Assembly: GCA_965227695.1 (NCBI GenBank)
Contig: OZ245760.1
Coordinates: 2,356,001-2,420,000, forward strand
Reading direction: 5' to 3'
DNA: 64,000 nucleotides
Source: UBA1858 sp965227695
GTDB lineage: Bacteria; Pseudomonadota; Gammaproteobacteria; UBA4575
The notes under the pieces are model-generated. The model saw nothing but the letters and a program-made list of their open reading frames with translations. It was not told the DNA's origin and made no database searches. The first letter of the stretch is position 1, and the number at the start of each line of letters is the position of its first letter. The translations under genes were made by a program, and so were the position numbers. Positions 8,841-18,803 of this stretch are shown here, piece by piece.

Positions 8841-11393
8841 ATGACGCAAGCCGCAGAGAAACACACACCCATGATGCAGCAATATCTGGGGATCAAGGCA
8901 GAGCACCCTGATAAGCTGCTATTCTATCGCATGGGCGATTTTTACGAATTGTTCATGCAAGACGCGGAACAGGCCGCACGCCTGCTGGACTTAACGCTGA
9001 CTTCACGCGGCAGTTCCAATGGTCAGCGTATTCCCATGGCAGGTGTCCCCGTACATGCCGCCGAAAGTTATCTGGGTCGCCTGGTTAAATCAGGTTACTC
9101 CATCGCCGTCTGCGAACAGGTCAGCGATCCGGCAACCAGCAAGGGCCTGGTCCAGCGCGAGGTGGTCAGAATTGTTACCCCGGGCACGATCACTGATGAG
9201 AACCTGCTGGATCAAAAAAGAGATAATTATATCTGCGCAATCTCCCCGCAAAATGATGCCATTGGCCTGGCCAGTATCGAACTCGGTTCGGGTGACTTTT
9301 GCCTGCAATCCCTGACCGGCAAGCAGCAACTGTTGGCAGAACTTGAACGCCTGCAGCCTGCGGAAGTGATCATTCCGGAGCACACCGGCCTCGACCTCGC
9401 GGGACGCAATATCCAAACCATGGCCGAATGGATTTTTGAGCATGATAGTGCTTACCGCCTGCTGACTGACCAGTTTGGCACCAGAGATCTTGCCGGATTT
9501 GGTTGCCAGGATGCGCACTCTGCCATTTGCGCTGCCGGAGCCTTGCTGCAATATGTGAAAGATACCCAGCGCACGGCACTGCCGCACATCACAGGATGCC
9601 GTATTCAGCGCCATGATGAACACATTATGGTCGATGCGGTCAGCAGAAAAAACCTGGAAATTGACCAATCCATCGATGGTGGCTCTCAGCATTGCCTGAC
9701 AACAGTCATTGACTATACCCAGACTGCCATGGGTGCACGCTGCCTGCGGCGCTGGATTGGCCATCCTTCACTGAATTTTTCAGTGCTAAAGCATCGCTAT
9801 CAGGCGATTGATCAATTGATTCAGACAAGAGTTTTCGAAGATCTGCAGGCATTACTGAAATGCATTGCCGATATTGAACGCATCCGCGCACGTATCGCCA
9901 TTCAGTCGGCCAGGCCACGCGACTTAACAGCCCTGCGAGACTCGCTCACTCACCTACCAGACATAATCAAAACATTAAACCTGTTTACCGATGGCAGACT
10001 CAGCCTATTACAAAAAGATCTGGAAGTGCCGGCTTCCCTGGTCAACCTGTTAGCCACGTCACTGCAGGATGAACCCTGCGCACTCATCAAAGACGGTGGT
10101 GTTATCGCCCATGGTTATGATGCTGAACTGGATGAGCTTCGCTCCCTGCATACCAGTGCTGATGATTATTTACTGAAGCTTGAACAAAGCGAGCAGCAAA
10201 ATACCGGGATACCCACATTAAAAGTCGCCTATAATCGTGTCCATGGTTACTATATTGAAGTCAGCAAAATTCAGTCACAAAAAATACCTGAGCGGTTTAC
10301 GCGCAGACAGACATTAAAAAATGTTGAGCGTTACATTACTCCTGAACTAAAAGCTTTTGAAGACAAAATTCTTAGCGCAAAAGAACGTGCGCTTGCACGC
10401 GAAAAATACCTGTACGAACAAATTCTGCAGCAATTACTTGATTACCTGGCACCGTTACAGTCACTGGCAAACGCCCTGGCAGAGCTCGATGTACTGGCAT
10501 GTTTTGCCTATGTTGCTGTCGAGTTTGATTACGTGCAACCGACATTAACGGACACCATCGGCATCACGATTGAGCAGGGCCGGCACCCGGTAGTCGAGCG
10601 CATACAGGAGTCACCGTTTGTTGCCAATGATATCCATCTTAGCCCGGATACACGACTACTGCTCATCACCGGACCCAACATGGGCGGCAAATCCACTTAC
10701 ATGCGACAAACTGCACTAATTACCATTCTGGCATTTTCCGGCTGTTATGTTCCGGCACAATCGGCACAACTGGGTCCAATAGACCGTATCTTTACACGTA
10801 TCGGCGCGGCGGATGACCTAAGCACGGGTCGTTCAACCTTCATGGTTGAAATGACAGAAGCCGCCAATATTTTAAATAATGCGACTGGCAAAAGCCTGGT
10901 ACTCATGGATGAAATCGGCCGTGGCACGAGTACTTTTGACGGCTTGTCCCTGGCCTGGGCATGTGCAGATCATCTATTAAAAAACAATCGTGCACTGACA
11001 ACTTTTGCAACACATTATTTTGAACTCACTTCGCTGGCAAATGATAATGAAGGCGCGGCCAATATACATATTGATGCCGTCGAGCATGGCGATGACATTG
11101 TTTTTTTACATAGCGTGAAGACCGGTCCTGCCAATCAGAGTTACGGATTACAGGTCGCACAATTAGCCGGTGTGCCCAGAAATGTCATTCACAGTGCCAG
11201 ACAGTATCTCATGGTTTTGGAACAGCAAAGCCAGCCAAATGACCACGTGCAGACGCAGCTTCCACTCATTAGCACAAGCAACGACTCGCACCCGGCTCTG
11301 GATAAACTGGCTGAGACAGACCCGAACGAACTCACACCGCGGCAGGCGCTGGAATTATTATATGAACTAAAAGCACTGAATGACCCACCGTAG
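8841..11393 (+). CDS. mutS: DNA mismatch repair protein MutS
   Basis: This 850-residue protein recognises mismatches and insertion/deletion loops. The mismatch-binding N-terminal domain includes YRMGDFYELF, whose Phe wedges into the mismatch. The ATPase domain has Walker A GPNMGGKST at about residues 611-619, the DEIGRGTSTFDG Walker B/signature and ATHYFELT. The C-terminal beta-clamp/tetramer region is present and the length is normal. The start MTQAAEKHTPMMQQYL fits the family. It is convergent with the glucosylglycerate operon, with no obvious intrinsic terminator in the 53-bp gap. Confidence 0.98.
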   Translation: MTQAAEKHTPMMQQYLGIKAEHPDKLLFYRMGDFYELFMQDAEQAARLLDLTLTSRGSSNGQRIPMAGVPVHAAESYLGRLVKSGYSIAVCEQVSDPATSKGLVQREVVRIVTPGTITDENLLDQKRDNYICAISPQNDAIGLASIELGSGDFCLQSLTGKQQLLAELERLQPAEVIIPEHTGLDLAGRNIQTMAEWIFEHDSAYRLLTDQFGTRDLAGFGCQDAHSAICAAGALLQYVKDTQRTALPHITGCRIQRHDEHIMVDAVSRKNLEIDQSIDGGSQHCLTTVIDYTQTAMGARCLRRWIGHPSLNFSVLKHRYQAIDQLIQTRVFEDLQALLKCIADIERIRARIAIQSARPRDLTALRDSLTHLPDIIKTLNLFTDGRLSLLQKDLEVPASLVNLLATSLQDEPCALIKDGGVIAHGYDAELDELRSLHTSADDYLLKLEQSEQQNTGIPTLKVAYNRVHGYYIEVSKIQSQKIPERFTRRQTLKNVERYITPELKAFEDKILSAKERALAREKYLYEQILQQLLDYLAPLQSLANALAELDVLACFAYVAVEFDYVQPTLTDTIGITIEQGRHPVVERIQESPFVANDIHLSPDTRLLLITGPNMGGKSTYMRQTALITILAFSGCYVPAQSAQLGPIDRIFTRIGAADDLSTGRSTFMVEMTEAANILNNATGKSLVLMDEIGRGTSTFDGLSLAWACADHLLKNNRALTTFATHYFELTSLANDNEGAANIHIDAVEHGDDIVFLHSVKTGPANQSYGLQVAQLAGVPRNVIHSARQYLMVLEQQSQPNDHVQTQLPLISTSNDSHPALDKLAETDPNELTPRQALELLYELKALNDPP

Positions 11394-11446
11394 TTATTCA
11401 GTATTGGTTAAGACATTATTAGCCAGTATATTGACCGTCCTGTCAG

Positions 11447-13195
11447 TTACTTATTGGTAATCCAGCGGGTTTGATATGGTGCCAGTTCTATTGTTGCATC
11501 CAGCTGATCAAACTTCTCTTTGTTGATCAGGTCATACCATTGCTCTGTGCTGATCAGATTGATATCCAGTAATGAAAGCGTGATTGTCTGACTGGAAATA
11601 TTATTAATACAGAAAATACTCTGTCGTCTCTCCATACTCTGGCGCCAGAAACCAAATATCTGGTTGCCCAAGTGTAATGTAAATTGAGTTGCATTGGGGT
11701 GAAATGCCGGCTGCGCACGACGCAGTCTCATTAACTGCTGTAACTGGTGATATATACGTGCATGCCGGGTTGTGTCGTCATTCAACACTTTTATTAGATC
11801 GTCATACTGCCATCGATGCCGGTTAATTGTGCGATTGCGCTGGGTGCTTTCCAGACGTTCGTAGTCGTTGCCCGTTGCCAGCAAACTGTGAATATAGAAT
11901 GCCGGTATGCCTTCCAGGGCAAGCATTATCGCATGCGCACAAATAAACCGTTGTTCAGCAAATTCATCTTCACCATCGACGGTGCCTTTTAACGCGTCAA
12001 ATAATGCAATATTGACTTCATAAGGCCTGATGCGCCCATCCTGCCCGGTTCGCCATGATATTCTGCCGCCAAAGGACTGCATGGTATTAATTAATTTTTC
12101 TATTTCCTGTTCCTGCATTAACCCCTCAGCCGGGCGTAATCCGATGCCATCATGAGAAGCAATAAAATTAAGATAGGCTGTGCCATGCTGTGCGGGCGGC
12201 ATACTCATCATCCACTGTTTCAGATAATGACAGTCGCCGGTGATCAGTGTGTTCAAAAGCAATGGCGGTAACGAGAAGTTGTACACACAGTGGGCTTCGT
12301 TGGCATTGCCAAAATAGGACAGGTTTTCACGATTGGGAATGTTCGTTTCAGTGATGATCATGGCATCAGGGCGAATATGTTCAATCAAGGTTCTTAATAG
12401 CCTGACGATCTCATGCGTTTGATCCAGGTTCAGGCAACTGGTGCCGACAACTTTCCATAAAAAAGCAACAGCATCCAGCCTGAAAATACGCACTCCCCTG
12501 TCCAGATAGAAGCGTATGATTCTGACGAACTCCAGCAGCACTTCCGGATTGGTAAAATTCAGGTCTGCCTGGTCATGACTGAACGTGCACCAGACATGTT
12601 TTATTCCCTCCGCGGTCTCGACTTCATTCAAAAGCGGATTGGTTCGCGGGCGAACCACTTCAGACAAATCATCATCCGGGGACGCAGTAAAAAAGTAATC
12701 ACACCCGGGGGTAACGGCTTTAATGAAATTCTGAAACCACCCACTACGCGTCGAGCAATGATTTATCACAAGATCCGACATTAAGTGATAGTCATTAGCA
12801 ATTCCTGAAATATCATCCCAGTCACCATGTCCTTCATTCACTTCTTTGTAGTCCATTACCGCAAAACCATCATCTGAACTGAACGGAAAGAAAGGCAAAA
12901 TATGCACGATATTTATATTTTCCCTGAACAGGGTATCCAGCGTTTTATGCAGAACATGTAATGGCGCGACACCCTGCTGGCGTATGGTATCGGCGTACGT
13001 AATCACGGCTATGTCCGTCTGATCCCAGTAGTCGCAGTGGGCAGATGGTATTTGCTGGTCATTTGTCAGCTGTGCCGCATCAATAATCTTTGATGCAAGT
13101 TTTTGATAATCATCAACGCCAGCTACATCTGCATAGATTGCCTCGACGTGTAAAACAACGCGCTGGTGAAGCGCCTGTAATACTTCATTCATCAT
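11447..13195 (-). CDS. GH13_18 phosphorylase, probable glucosylglycerate phosphorylase
   Basis: This 582-residue alpha-amylase superfamily enzyme is of the sucrose phosphorylase subfamily. Visible catalytic blocks are SDLVINH (residues 140-146), GVRIFRLDAV with nucleophile D241, ITETN with acid/base E283, and ASHDGIG with D349. This subfamily includes sucrose, sucrose-6-phosphate and glucosylglycerate phosphorylases. The gene directly follows a glucosyl-3-phosphoglycerate synthase, with stop and start overlapping in TAATG, so reversible phosphorolysis of glucosylglycerate to glucose-1-phosphate and glycerate is the favoured role. That assignment rests on context. No signal peptide was seen, so it is cytosolic. 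Confidence 0.85.
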   Translation of the reverse strand: MMNEVLQALHQRVVLHVEAIYADVAGVDDYQKLASKIIDAAQLTNDQQIPSAHCDYWDQTDIAVITYADTIRQQGVAPLHVLHKTLDTLFRENINIVHILPFFPFSSDDGFAVMDYKEVNEGHGDWDDISGIANDYHLMSDLVINHCSTRSGWFQNFIKAVTPGCDYFFTASPDDDLSEVVRPRTNPLLNEVETAEGIKHVWCTFSHDQADLNFTNPEVLLEFVRIIRFYLDRGVRIFRLDAVAFLWKVVGTSCLNLDQTHEIVRLLRTLIEHIRPDAMIITETNIPNRENLSYFGNANEAHCVYNFSLPPLLLNTLITGDCHYLKQWMMSMPPAQHGTAYLNFIASHDGIGLRPAEGLMQEQEIEKLINTMQSFGGRISWRTGQDGRIRPYEVNIALFDALKGTVDGEDEFAEQRFICAHAIMLALEGIPAFYIHSLLATGNDYERLESTQRNRTINRHRWQYDDLIKVLNDDTTRHARIYHQLQQLMRLRRAQPAFHPNATQFTLHLGNQIFGFWRQSMERRQSIFCINNISSQTITLSLLDINLISTEQWYDLINKEKFDQLDATIELAPYQTRWITNK

Positions 13196-14424
13196 TATTT
13201 ACTGTTAAAAAATTCTTTATTATCCTGTTCCACGGCATCGCGCAGACGTGAAAAAATATCAGGCATTGCACTTGCTATACGATTCCAGCTGGGAATAAAC
13301 GGCGTTTCCATCGGATTATCGAGAAACATTTGTCCTGCATTCACAAGATTTTCTGAAAAAGCCTCGACTGCAAGTTCTTCAGTATGTATATCATGATGCA
13401 GCCCATTATAGGTTGCATCATTGTGATACGTTTCGACAAAATCGAGCGCTATCCTTAAATACGTTGCTTTTAATGTTCGAAATGTTTCATTGGAAAAAAC
13501 AATCCCCTGGGTTGCCATTTTTCTGAACAGTGCCTTGGCAATATCAATCGACATTTTAGACAACCCTTTCTGCTTGTCTTCCAGCGAGAGATTCTGGTGT
13601 TTGTGGTCATAGGACTCTGCAATATCAGCCTGACATAAACGGTTATGCGCATAATTACGGTGCATTTCCGACAACACGCCAATTTCAAGCCCCCAGTCAC
13701 TGGGGATGCGCAGGTCTTTTAGCACATCGGTACGAAATGAAAATTCGCCGGCAAGTGGATAGCGAAAACTGTCCATAAATTCGAGATAATCGTTATAGCC
13801 GACAACTTTCTCCAGTGCACGTAAAAGCGGAGTCACAAAAAGCCGACTCACACGGCCATTGATTCTGCCATCGGCAAATCGTGCATAGTAACCTTTGCAA
13901 AATTCATAGTTAAACCTTGGATTGGCTACCGGGTATATCAGGCGCGCCAATAGTTCACGCTGATAGGTGATAATATCGCAATCATGCAAAGCCACAGAAT
14001 CAGTTTGATCGGATGCAAGGATATAGCCCATGCAATACCAGACATTTCTCCCCTTCCCTAATTCAGTTGGCGCCAGATCACTGGCATGCAGCTCTGCATG
14101 GAGTGCTTTCATACGCGGCCCATCATTCCATAGCACCCGATGCTGCTGAGGGAGTCTTGAGAAAAATTCAAGCGCATGACGGTACTCGGATTCATCGGCA
14201 CGATCGAGACCAATCACGATCTGATTAAGATAAGGCACCTGTTCAAGAATTTTCACAATGTTTGGCAAGGCCTCACTTGTCAGTTCCGAATATAACGAGG
14301 GAAGAATCAGTCCCATGCGACGCTGCTGACTAAAATTGACAAGTTCGCGCTCAAGATCTTCCAGTTTGCGATCAGTGAGATTATGTAATGTTGTGACAAT
14401 ACCGCTTTGATGAAAATCGCTCAT
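13195..14424 (-). CDS. gpgS: Glucosyl-3-phosphoglycerate synthase (GT81-like)
   Basis: The 409-residue retaining glycosyltransferase has the nucleotide-sugar fold with metal-binding DCD at residues 148-150 (VALHDCDIITY), GLDRAD, and the later GLEIGVLSEM and NGLHHDIHTEE blocks seen in GpgS enzymes. The reaction joins glucose from NDP-glucose to 3-phosphoglycerate, giving glucosyl-3-phosphoglycerate, the precursor of the compatible solute glucosylglycerate. It is translated together with the downstream GH13 phosphorylase (1-base overlap) and lies 21 bp after the phosphatase gene. A mannosyl-specific variant cannot be excluded. Confidence 0.87.
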   Translation of the reverse strand: MSDFHQSGIVTTLHNLTDRKLEDLERELVNFSQQRRMGLILPSLYSELTSEALPNIVKILEQVPYLNQIVIGLDRADESEYRHALEFFSRLPQQHRVLWNDGPRMKALHAELHASDLAPTELGKGRNVWYCMGYILASDQTDSVALHDCDIITYQRELLARLIYPVANPRFNYEFCKGYYARFADGRINGRVSRLFVTPLLRALEKVVGYNDYLEFMDSFRYPLAGEFSFRTDVLKDLRIPSDWGLEIGVLSEMHRNYAHNRLCQADIAESYDHKHQNLSLEDKQKGLSKMSIDIAKALFRKMATQGIVFSNETFRTLKATYLRIALDFVETYHNDATYNGLHHDIHTEELAVEAFSENLVNAGQMFLDNPMETPFIPSWNRIASAMPDIFSRLRDAVEQDNKEFFNSK

Positions 14425-14445
14425 ACTAAAACCTGTTAATTGATA

Positions 14446-15309
14446 TTAAAAACCAGCGGATAAATTAATATCCCGGTATCCCAGTTTTTTCAGCACATAA
14501 ATCATCCCTTCTCGCCAGCCGCTGGGTCCTGTTTCCTGTGTATGATATACATGGCGTTCAGGTTCATTAGGAACGGATGGAAATTCATGTACGGGAGATC
14601 GTATCAATACAGCATAGTCTGCAATACTCAGCATGGCTACATCATTCTGGCTATCACCAAGCGCGACACTGACAAGCTGGCTGGCAGCAGCCTGTCGCTG
14701 ATATTGACTCAATAGCCACAGACATGCGCCGCCCTTGTCACATTCACCGCCAAGATGCACAAAACGTCCTCCTTTTAACAGTCTGCCCTGTTTTGAATGA
14801 ACATATTGCTCGAACTGTTCAAACTGGTGGGCACTGCCCAACCATTTCAGAGGTTCACCATACTCGCGTTGGGCCGCCAATTGGGCTGCATCAGGGGTTA
14901 AACCGGTCATTTCAATAATGCCTTCAATCCCCGCCTGCTGGAAAGTCGTGTATGCCTCATTTAGGTGCAATGGCCCATCTTCCAGTATTTGCTGCCAATG
15001 AGACCGAGGCTGTGTAAAGGTTTTTACCTGGAATTCAGCAGTCTCATCAAGGGGGACATCAAGGCCGGCAAAATAACCTGGCGGCAAATAAACCGCGGCA
15101 CCATTTTCAACAACAAAAGGGTGCGCAATCTCCAGCTGCTGACACAGATTGACCATTTCTGCCCGCGTTTTGCTGGTACAGGGGATCACCGGTATCTGAT
15201 TTTTTCTTAACCAGCGCAGAAGACTGTCCGCCGGTGCATGACTATAGGTCGCGTGGTCAAGCAACGAGCCATCCATATCCGTGAAAATGATGATGTTTTG
15301 AGGCGCCAT
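14446..15309 (-). CDS. gpgP: Glucosyl/mannosyl-3-phosphoglycerate phosphatase, HAD IIB type
   Basis: The 287-residue HAD phosphatase begins with FTDMDGSLLD, placing the nucleophile and acid/base aspartates at D11 and D13. PCTSKTRAEM and VVENGAAVYLPPGYF follow, then GGECDKGGAC and ALGDSQNDVAML, the magnesium-binding C-terminal motif. This pattern matches mannosyl-3-phosphoglycerate phosphatase relatives, which also act on the glucosyl compound. It is the first gene of the operon, followed by gpgS and the GH13 phosphorylase, so dephosphorylation to free glucosylglycerate is the likely job. The promoter should lie in 15310-15424. Confidence 0.87.
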   Translation of the reverse strand: MAPQNIIIFTDMDGSLLDHATYSHAPADSLLRWLRKNQIPVIPCTSKTRAEMVNLCQQLEIAHPFVVENGAAVYLPPGYFAGLDVPLDETAEFQVKTFTQPRSHWQQILEDGPLHLNEAYTTFQQAGIEGIIEMTGLTPDAAQLAAQREYGEPLKWLGSAHQFEQFEQYVHSKQGRLLKGGRFVHLGGECDKGGACLWLLSQYQRQAAASQLVSVALGDSQNDVAMLSIADYAVLIRSPVHEFPSVPNEPERHVYHTQETGPSGWREGMIYVLKKLGYRDINLSAGF

Positions 15310-15424
15310 ATAACCAAGTTTATAGTAAAATGTCAGAGACCGTACTGGTGACAGATTGAAACATATTCAATATAACAAGTAGATGATATACGCGTTAACT
15401 TAATAACCTGGAAATTACCCGCAT

Positions 15425-15838
15425 ATGTTCGGACTTAACTTCGGTAAATGTAAACGTAGCCTGCAACACACCATATCGGCGTGCTTTGATCCATTAAAGG
15501 GTGAAATAGGAAATGTGCCTCCCGAGCTAAACAAGAGCCGGTTTATCACTGCTTCGATGCTGGGCATTTGTGAAGGCTTAGCAGACTCATACGCCATAAA
15601 AAAACCCCAATCGGTTGCATTAATTGTGGACGCGGTATTTGAAGAAGTATTTCGCGCCGACGCCACCGACGTACTCAGGCAAGTCGATGACTGGAAAAAT
15701 AATGCTGACCAGGAATTTATGGAAGCCTATCAGCAGGCTAAAGCCCGTACTTGCGCCGATGGGAAACAACTGAATCTGGACTGGCTACAGAAATATGCTG
15801 TCGACAATTTTGAAAGGTCCAATACATTGATGCTCTAA
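15425..15838 (+). CDS. Conserved-looking hypothetical protein, 137 aa
   Basis: I do not recognise this protein. It is a soluble, mostly helical sequence without signal peptide or membrane segment, with blocks such as GEIGNVPPELNKSRFITASM and a C-terminal NLDWLQKYAVDNFE. It carries scattered cysteines at residues 9 and 20 and within RTCADG, but no paired metal motif. Codon use looks like its neighbours. It is divergent from the glucosylglycerate operon and its stop overlaps the end of the opposing DUF3565 gene by 4 bases. Confidence 0.6.
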   Translation: MFGLNFGKCKRSLQHTISACFDPLKGEIGNVPPELNKSRFITASMLGICEGLADSYAIKKPQSVALIVDAVFEEVFRADATDVLRQVDDWKNNADQEFMEAYQQAKARTCADGKQLNLDWLQKYAVDNFERSNTLML

Positions 15839-16050
15839 TTATGCCGCGTTAAATCCGCAGGCTCCCCTCGATCACATTTGATACAGTTTAACTCTTGACC
15901 CAGCATCGACTCCCGACCCTCTGAAGTCAGCACCCAGCGACGATTAACCCAGGGTGGCCGATGTCGGACATGTATAAAATGTCCGCACATCAGCACCGCG
16001 ACCCAGTCACCATATTCATCCCGCTGAAAATCCTTAATCGGCTGTTTCAT
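15835..16050 (-). CDS. DUF3565 zinc-ribbon-like small protein
   Basis: The protein has about 71 residues from MKQPIKDFQRDEYGDWVAVL; an ATG four codons upstream is possible. It shows LMCGHFIHVRHRPPW, WVLTSEGRESMLG and a C-terminal CIKCDRGEP. The CGH and CxxC pairs suggest one bound metal ion. This matches the DUF3565 family, whose function is unknown to me. It is convergent with the preceding hypothetical gene. Confidence 0.82.
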   Translation of the reverse strand: MKQPIKDFQRDEYGDWVAVLMCGHFIHVRHRPPWVNRRWVLTSEGRESMLGQELNCIKCDRGEPADLTRHN

Positions 16051-16226
16051 TGAAAAGCACAATAGATACTATCTGATCCTGCTGTTAGCTGTTGAAACGT
16101 ATCATTAAGCGCCGGCAGTGATTTTGTACAGAACACTTCACAGGAACACACAAGCCTCCTGGCTGACAACACCAGGAAGCGAGTGGGCCAACCGTCATTC
16201 ACCACTTCGGCAGGCAGATTCAGTAT

Positions 16227-16937
16227 TCATCGTATTTCAAAAAAATATCCATGCTTTAGATAGTGCACGACCTGATCGATCACCTGGTCATCATACATCA
16301 TGAAAAAGTGAGTGACAGGAAGCGTGATATGATCACTCATACCGCTCAATTTTGTACTTTCAACTGAGACGGTCCCGTCATCCTCTCCCGGTACAATATA
16401 TGAAAAAACAAAATTAATACTTGATGTCCCGGCAATAATACCCAGTTCAAAGCTGGCCGGCCCCAATGCTTTTGGGACACTGTGCCTGCCTGTGCCAAGC
16501 TGCAACCCTGCATCGCCATTGATCAGATGAAATCCCGGCCATTCACGAAATGCATCAACAACCTCGCTGCCATGATTAGGCGGGCCAAGCATCACCACCC
16601 TGTGCATCATGGCGATATCATTTTGATTTAAATATTGTCGCACCAGGATGCCCCCTAGTGAATGCGTGACAAAGTTTACCTTTAGCTGACCAGGACACTT
16701 TTCAAGGGCAGGACGAATTGCCCGTAGTGCCAACTCTTCTATTGGAAATTTTCGCGACGGATAATCAACATTCACAACATGGAAGGACTCGCCTTCAAGC
16801 GAACGTGCAAGTTTACGCATCGAACTATCAGAGCGGTTAAGACCATGCAAAAGAATGACACATTCTGCCTGCACACTATTGCAGACAACAACACACAGAA
16901 CACAGACAACCAGCGCTCGTTTAAAGCGACCTGTCAT
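16227..16937 (-). CDS. Exported alpha/beta-hydrolase (lipase-like)
   Basis: From ATG at 16937, with a GGGGGA ribosome-binding site about 7 bases upstream, the protein has 236 residues. It has a signal peptide (TGRFKRALVVCVLCVVVC, cleavage likely after VQA). The oxyanion HG motif is in ILLHGLNRSD, the nucleophile elbow is THSLGG, DDGTVSVEST supplies a likely catalytic Asp, and VTHFFMM the histidine. It resembles PGAP1/triacylglycerol lipase-type hydrolases predicted to act in the periplasm. The substrate cannot be read from sequence. It follows dcyD by 33 bp on the same strand. Confidence 0.82.
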   Translation of the reverse strand: MTGRFKRALVVCVLCVVVCNSVQAECVILLHGLNRSDSSMRKLARSLEGESFHVVNVDYPSRKFPIEELALRAIRPALEKCPGQLKVNFVTHSLGGILVRQYLNQNDIAMMHRVVMLGPPNHGSEVVDAFREWPGFHLINGDAGLQLGTGRHSVPKALGPASFELGIIAGTSSINFVFSYIVPGEDDGTVSVESTKLSGMSDHITLPVTHFFMMYDDQVIDQVVHYLKHGYFFEIR

Positions 16938-16970
16938 TTGAAGTCCCCCGTGAATTGGCATCGCGGAATG

Positions 16971-17990
16971 TCATAGCCAGACTGGCTCAGTCACCGACAA
17001 TAATTCATCGGCATAAGCAAACAGTGCCGGCAACCCGCCCGTATGCCAGAACAGCACATGATCATCCCGACCAATTTTTCCTTTTTTGACATAGTCAATC
17101 AGGCCTGCCATTGCCCTGCCTGTATAGATAGGATCGAGCAGGATCCCTTCTGTTCTTGCCAGCAAACTTATCGCTTCTTTCTCACCAGCACCCACAATGC
17201 CATAACCTGCACCCAGATAATTATCATCCAGTTTGACATCACTGAGTGTGAATTGTTTATCGATTTTCATTTTAACTGCCGTGTTATTGGCTAACATTAC
17301 AATCTTTTCCGACAGTGAAAAGTCAACAGTTTCAGACTTATCAATCGCAATCCCGATCACCTCGCATTGCTGGTCAGCCAGCTCATTACCAAGCATGATC
17401 CCTGCCTGTGTAGCGCCGGAGCTCGACGCCACTATGATGTGTGAGTAAGGCATCACCGTTCCAGCCTGTTCCCGTAACTCCTGCATGGCGTGTACAAAAG
17501 AAACGACACCGGGCTCATTTGATCCACCGTAAGGCACGACATAAGGTTTATTGCCTTGTGCTTTCAGTTCCTCGTAAAGCATGGGAATATCCTCTCCTTT
17601 ACGGTGTTCTCCCGCCCAATGGATGTGACAGCCAAACAGTCTGTCCAGCAAAAGATTACCATTGAATGAAGATGGAGGTTCACCACCAAGTACCAGATGA
17701 CATGCGAGATTTAGACGGGCAGCCGCTGCAGCTGTTTGGCGACAATGATTTGACTGGATTGCACCTGCGGTAATGAGTGTGTCAGCATTTTCATGCCTGG
17801 CCTGTGCCAAAATATACTCAAGTTTTCTGACTTTATTCCCTCCGAATGCCAGACCACTCAGATCATCACGCTTCACAGAGATTAACGGCCCTCCGAGATA
17901 TTCTGAAAGAGATGACAATTGTTGAATGGGTGTGGGAAATACGCCCAGCGACAATCGTGCAAACTGAACAGCTCCATGTAGTGAATGCAT
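16971..17990 (-). CDS. dcyD: D-cysteine desulfhydrase / ACC deaminase family PLP enzyme
   Basis: The 339-residue fold type II PLP enzyme has its Schiff-base lysine in LAFGGNKVRKLEYI (K53). Next come the substrate-binding GAIQSNHCRQTAAAAARL and the phosphate-binding SSSGATQAG, with a final FWHTGGLPALFAY. D-cysteine desulfhydrase releases sulfide, ammonia and pyruvate from D-cysteine, which would fit a sulfur-metabolising host. The same family also includes ACC deaminases and other D-amino-acid lyases, so the substrate is provisional. It lies 5 bp downstream of the nitroreductase gene, so the two are probably co-transcribed. Confidence 0.85.
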   Translation of the reverse strand: MHSLHGAVQFARLSLGVFPTPIQQLSSLSEYLGGPLISVKRDDLSGLAFGGNKVRKLEYILAQARHENADTLITAGAIQSNHCRQTAAAAARLNLACHLVLGGEPPSSFNGNLLLDRLFGCHIHWAGEHRKGEDIPMLYEELKAQGNKPYVVPYGGSNEPGVVSFVHAMQELREQAGTVMPYSHIIVASSSGATQAGIMLGNELADQQCEVIGIAIDKSETVDFSLSEKIVMLANNTAVKMKIDKQFTLSDVKLDDNYLGAGYGIVGAGEKEAISLLARTEGILLDPIYTGRAMAGLIDYVKKGKIGRDDHVLFWHTGGLPALFAYADELLSVTEPVWL

Positions 17991-17995
17991 CTGAC

Positions 17996-18598
17996 TTAAA
18001 AGCGATTTTTTATTACCAGATCATTCATTGGCAGTTGCCCGGGTCGTGGCCATGCCTGCTGAGTTCCTTTGCCTATCGCAACGAACATGGAGATGACATG
18101 GTCATGTGGCAGATTAATCAGGTTTGCGACCGCCGCAAAGTCAAACCCATCCATGGGGCATGAATCATATCCCATTGCACGGGCAGCAAGCATAATGGTT
18201 TGCGCGGCAATACCACAGCTGCGCATCGTTTCATCTCTCTGAACTTGTGGGTGATCACGATAATAACCATCGATCGCAGGCAACATGAAATCTCTTATGG
18301 AAGCATCTGCACCCTGCCAATAACGCAATGTATCCTTTTGCCACGCCTGCATATCTGCGCATAACACGATCAGCATCGAGGCATCAGTCACTTGCGCCTG
18401 ATTCATGGAAACATCACGAATCGCGCGCCGCAAATCAGCATCCTCTACCACGACAAAACGCCAGTGCTGCAAATTAAATGCAGTGGGAGAGAGCATTGCC
18501 AGCGAGAGTATTTCATTCTTTTCCTGGCTGGTCATTTGGTGGTTGGGATCAAAATGTTTCACTGACCTTCTGCTACGAATGGCATCAAGTGTATGCAT
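17996..18598 (-). CDS. Nitroreductase family flavoprotein
   Basis: From ATG at 18598 the protein has 200 residues and begins MHTLDAIRSRRSVKHFDPNH, the typical FMN-binding N-terminus of NfsB-like nitroreductases. It contains LSPTAFNLQHWRFVVVED and AARAMGYDSCPMDGFD, both FMN/substrate regions. An in-frame upstream ATG at 18661 would add 21 residues that do not resemble the family. It would be a cytosolic NAD(P)H-dependent reductase of quinones, nitro compounds or similar. It precedes dcyD on the same strand. Confidence 0.85.
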   Translation of the reverse strand: MHTLDAIRSRRSVKHFDPNHQMTSQEKNEILSLAMLSPTAFNLQHWRFVVVEDADLRRAIRDVSMNQAQVTDASMLIVLCADMQAWQKDTLRYWQGADASIRDFMLPAIDGYYRDHPQVQRDETMRSCGIAAQTIMLAARAMGYDSCPMDGFDFAAVANLINLPHDHVISMFVAIGKGTQQAWPRPGQLPMNDLVIKNRF

Positions 18599-18803
18599 GA
18601 GCACTCTCTGTGTAAGTTGGTTGTTTAATTTTTCGGGTTTTGGAACATTATTTATCAGCACGAACCCGTTTTATGAAAGACTACCGGAATCATTAATCAA
18701 GTGAGTATTTTTTTTCAATCCCCGTCATCGCAAATAATCGCAAGCAAACAGAGCAGAAAATTTAATCAATCAGTGCAGCAAGCACCAGAGTCAATACTCT
18801 TTA

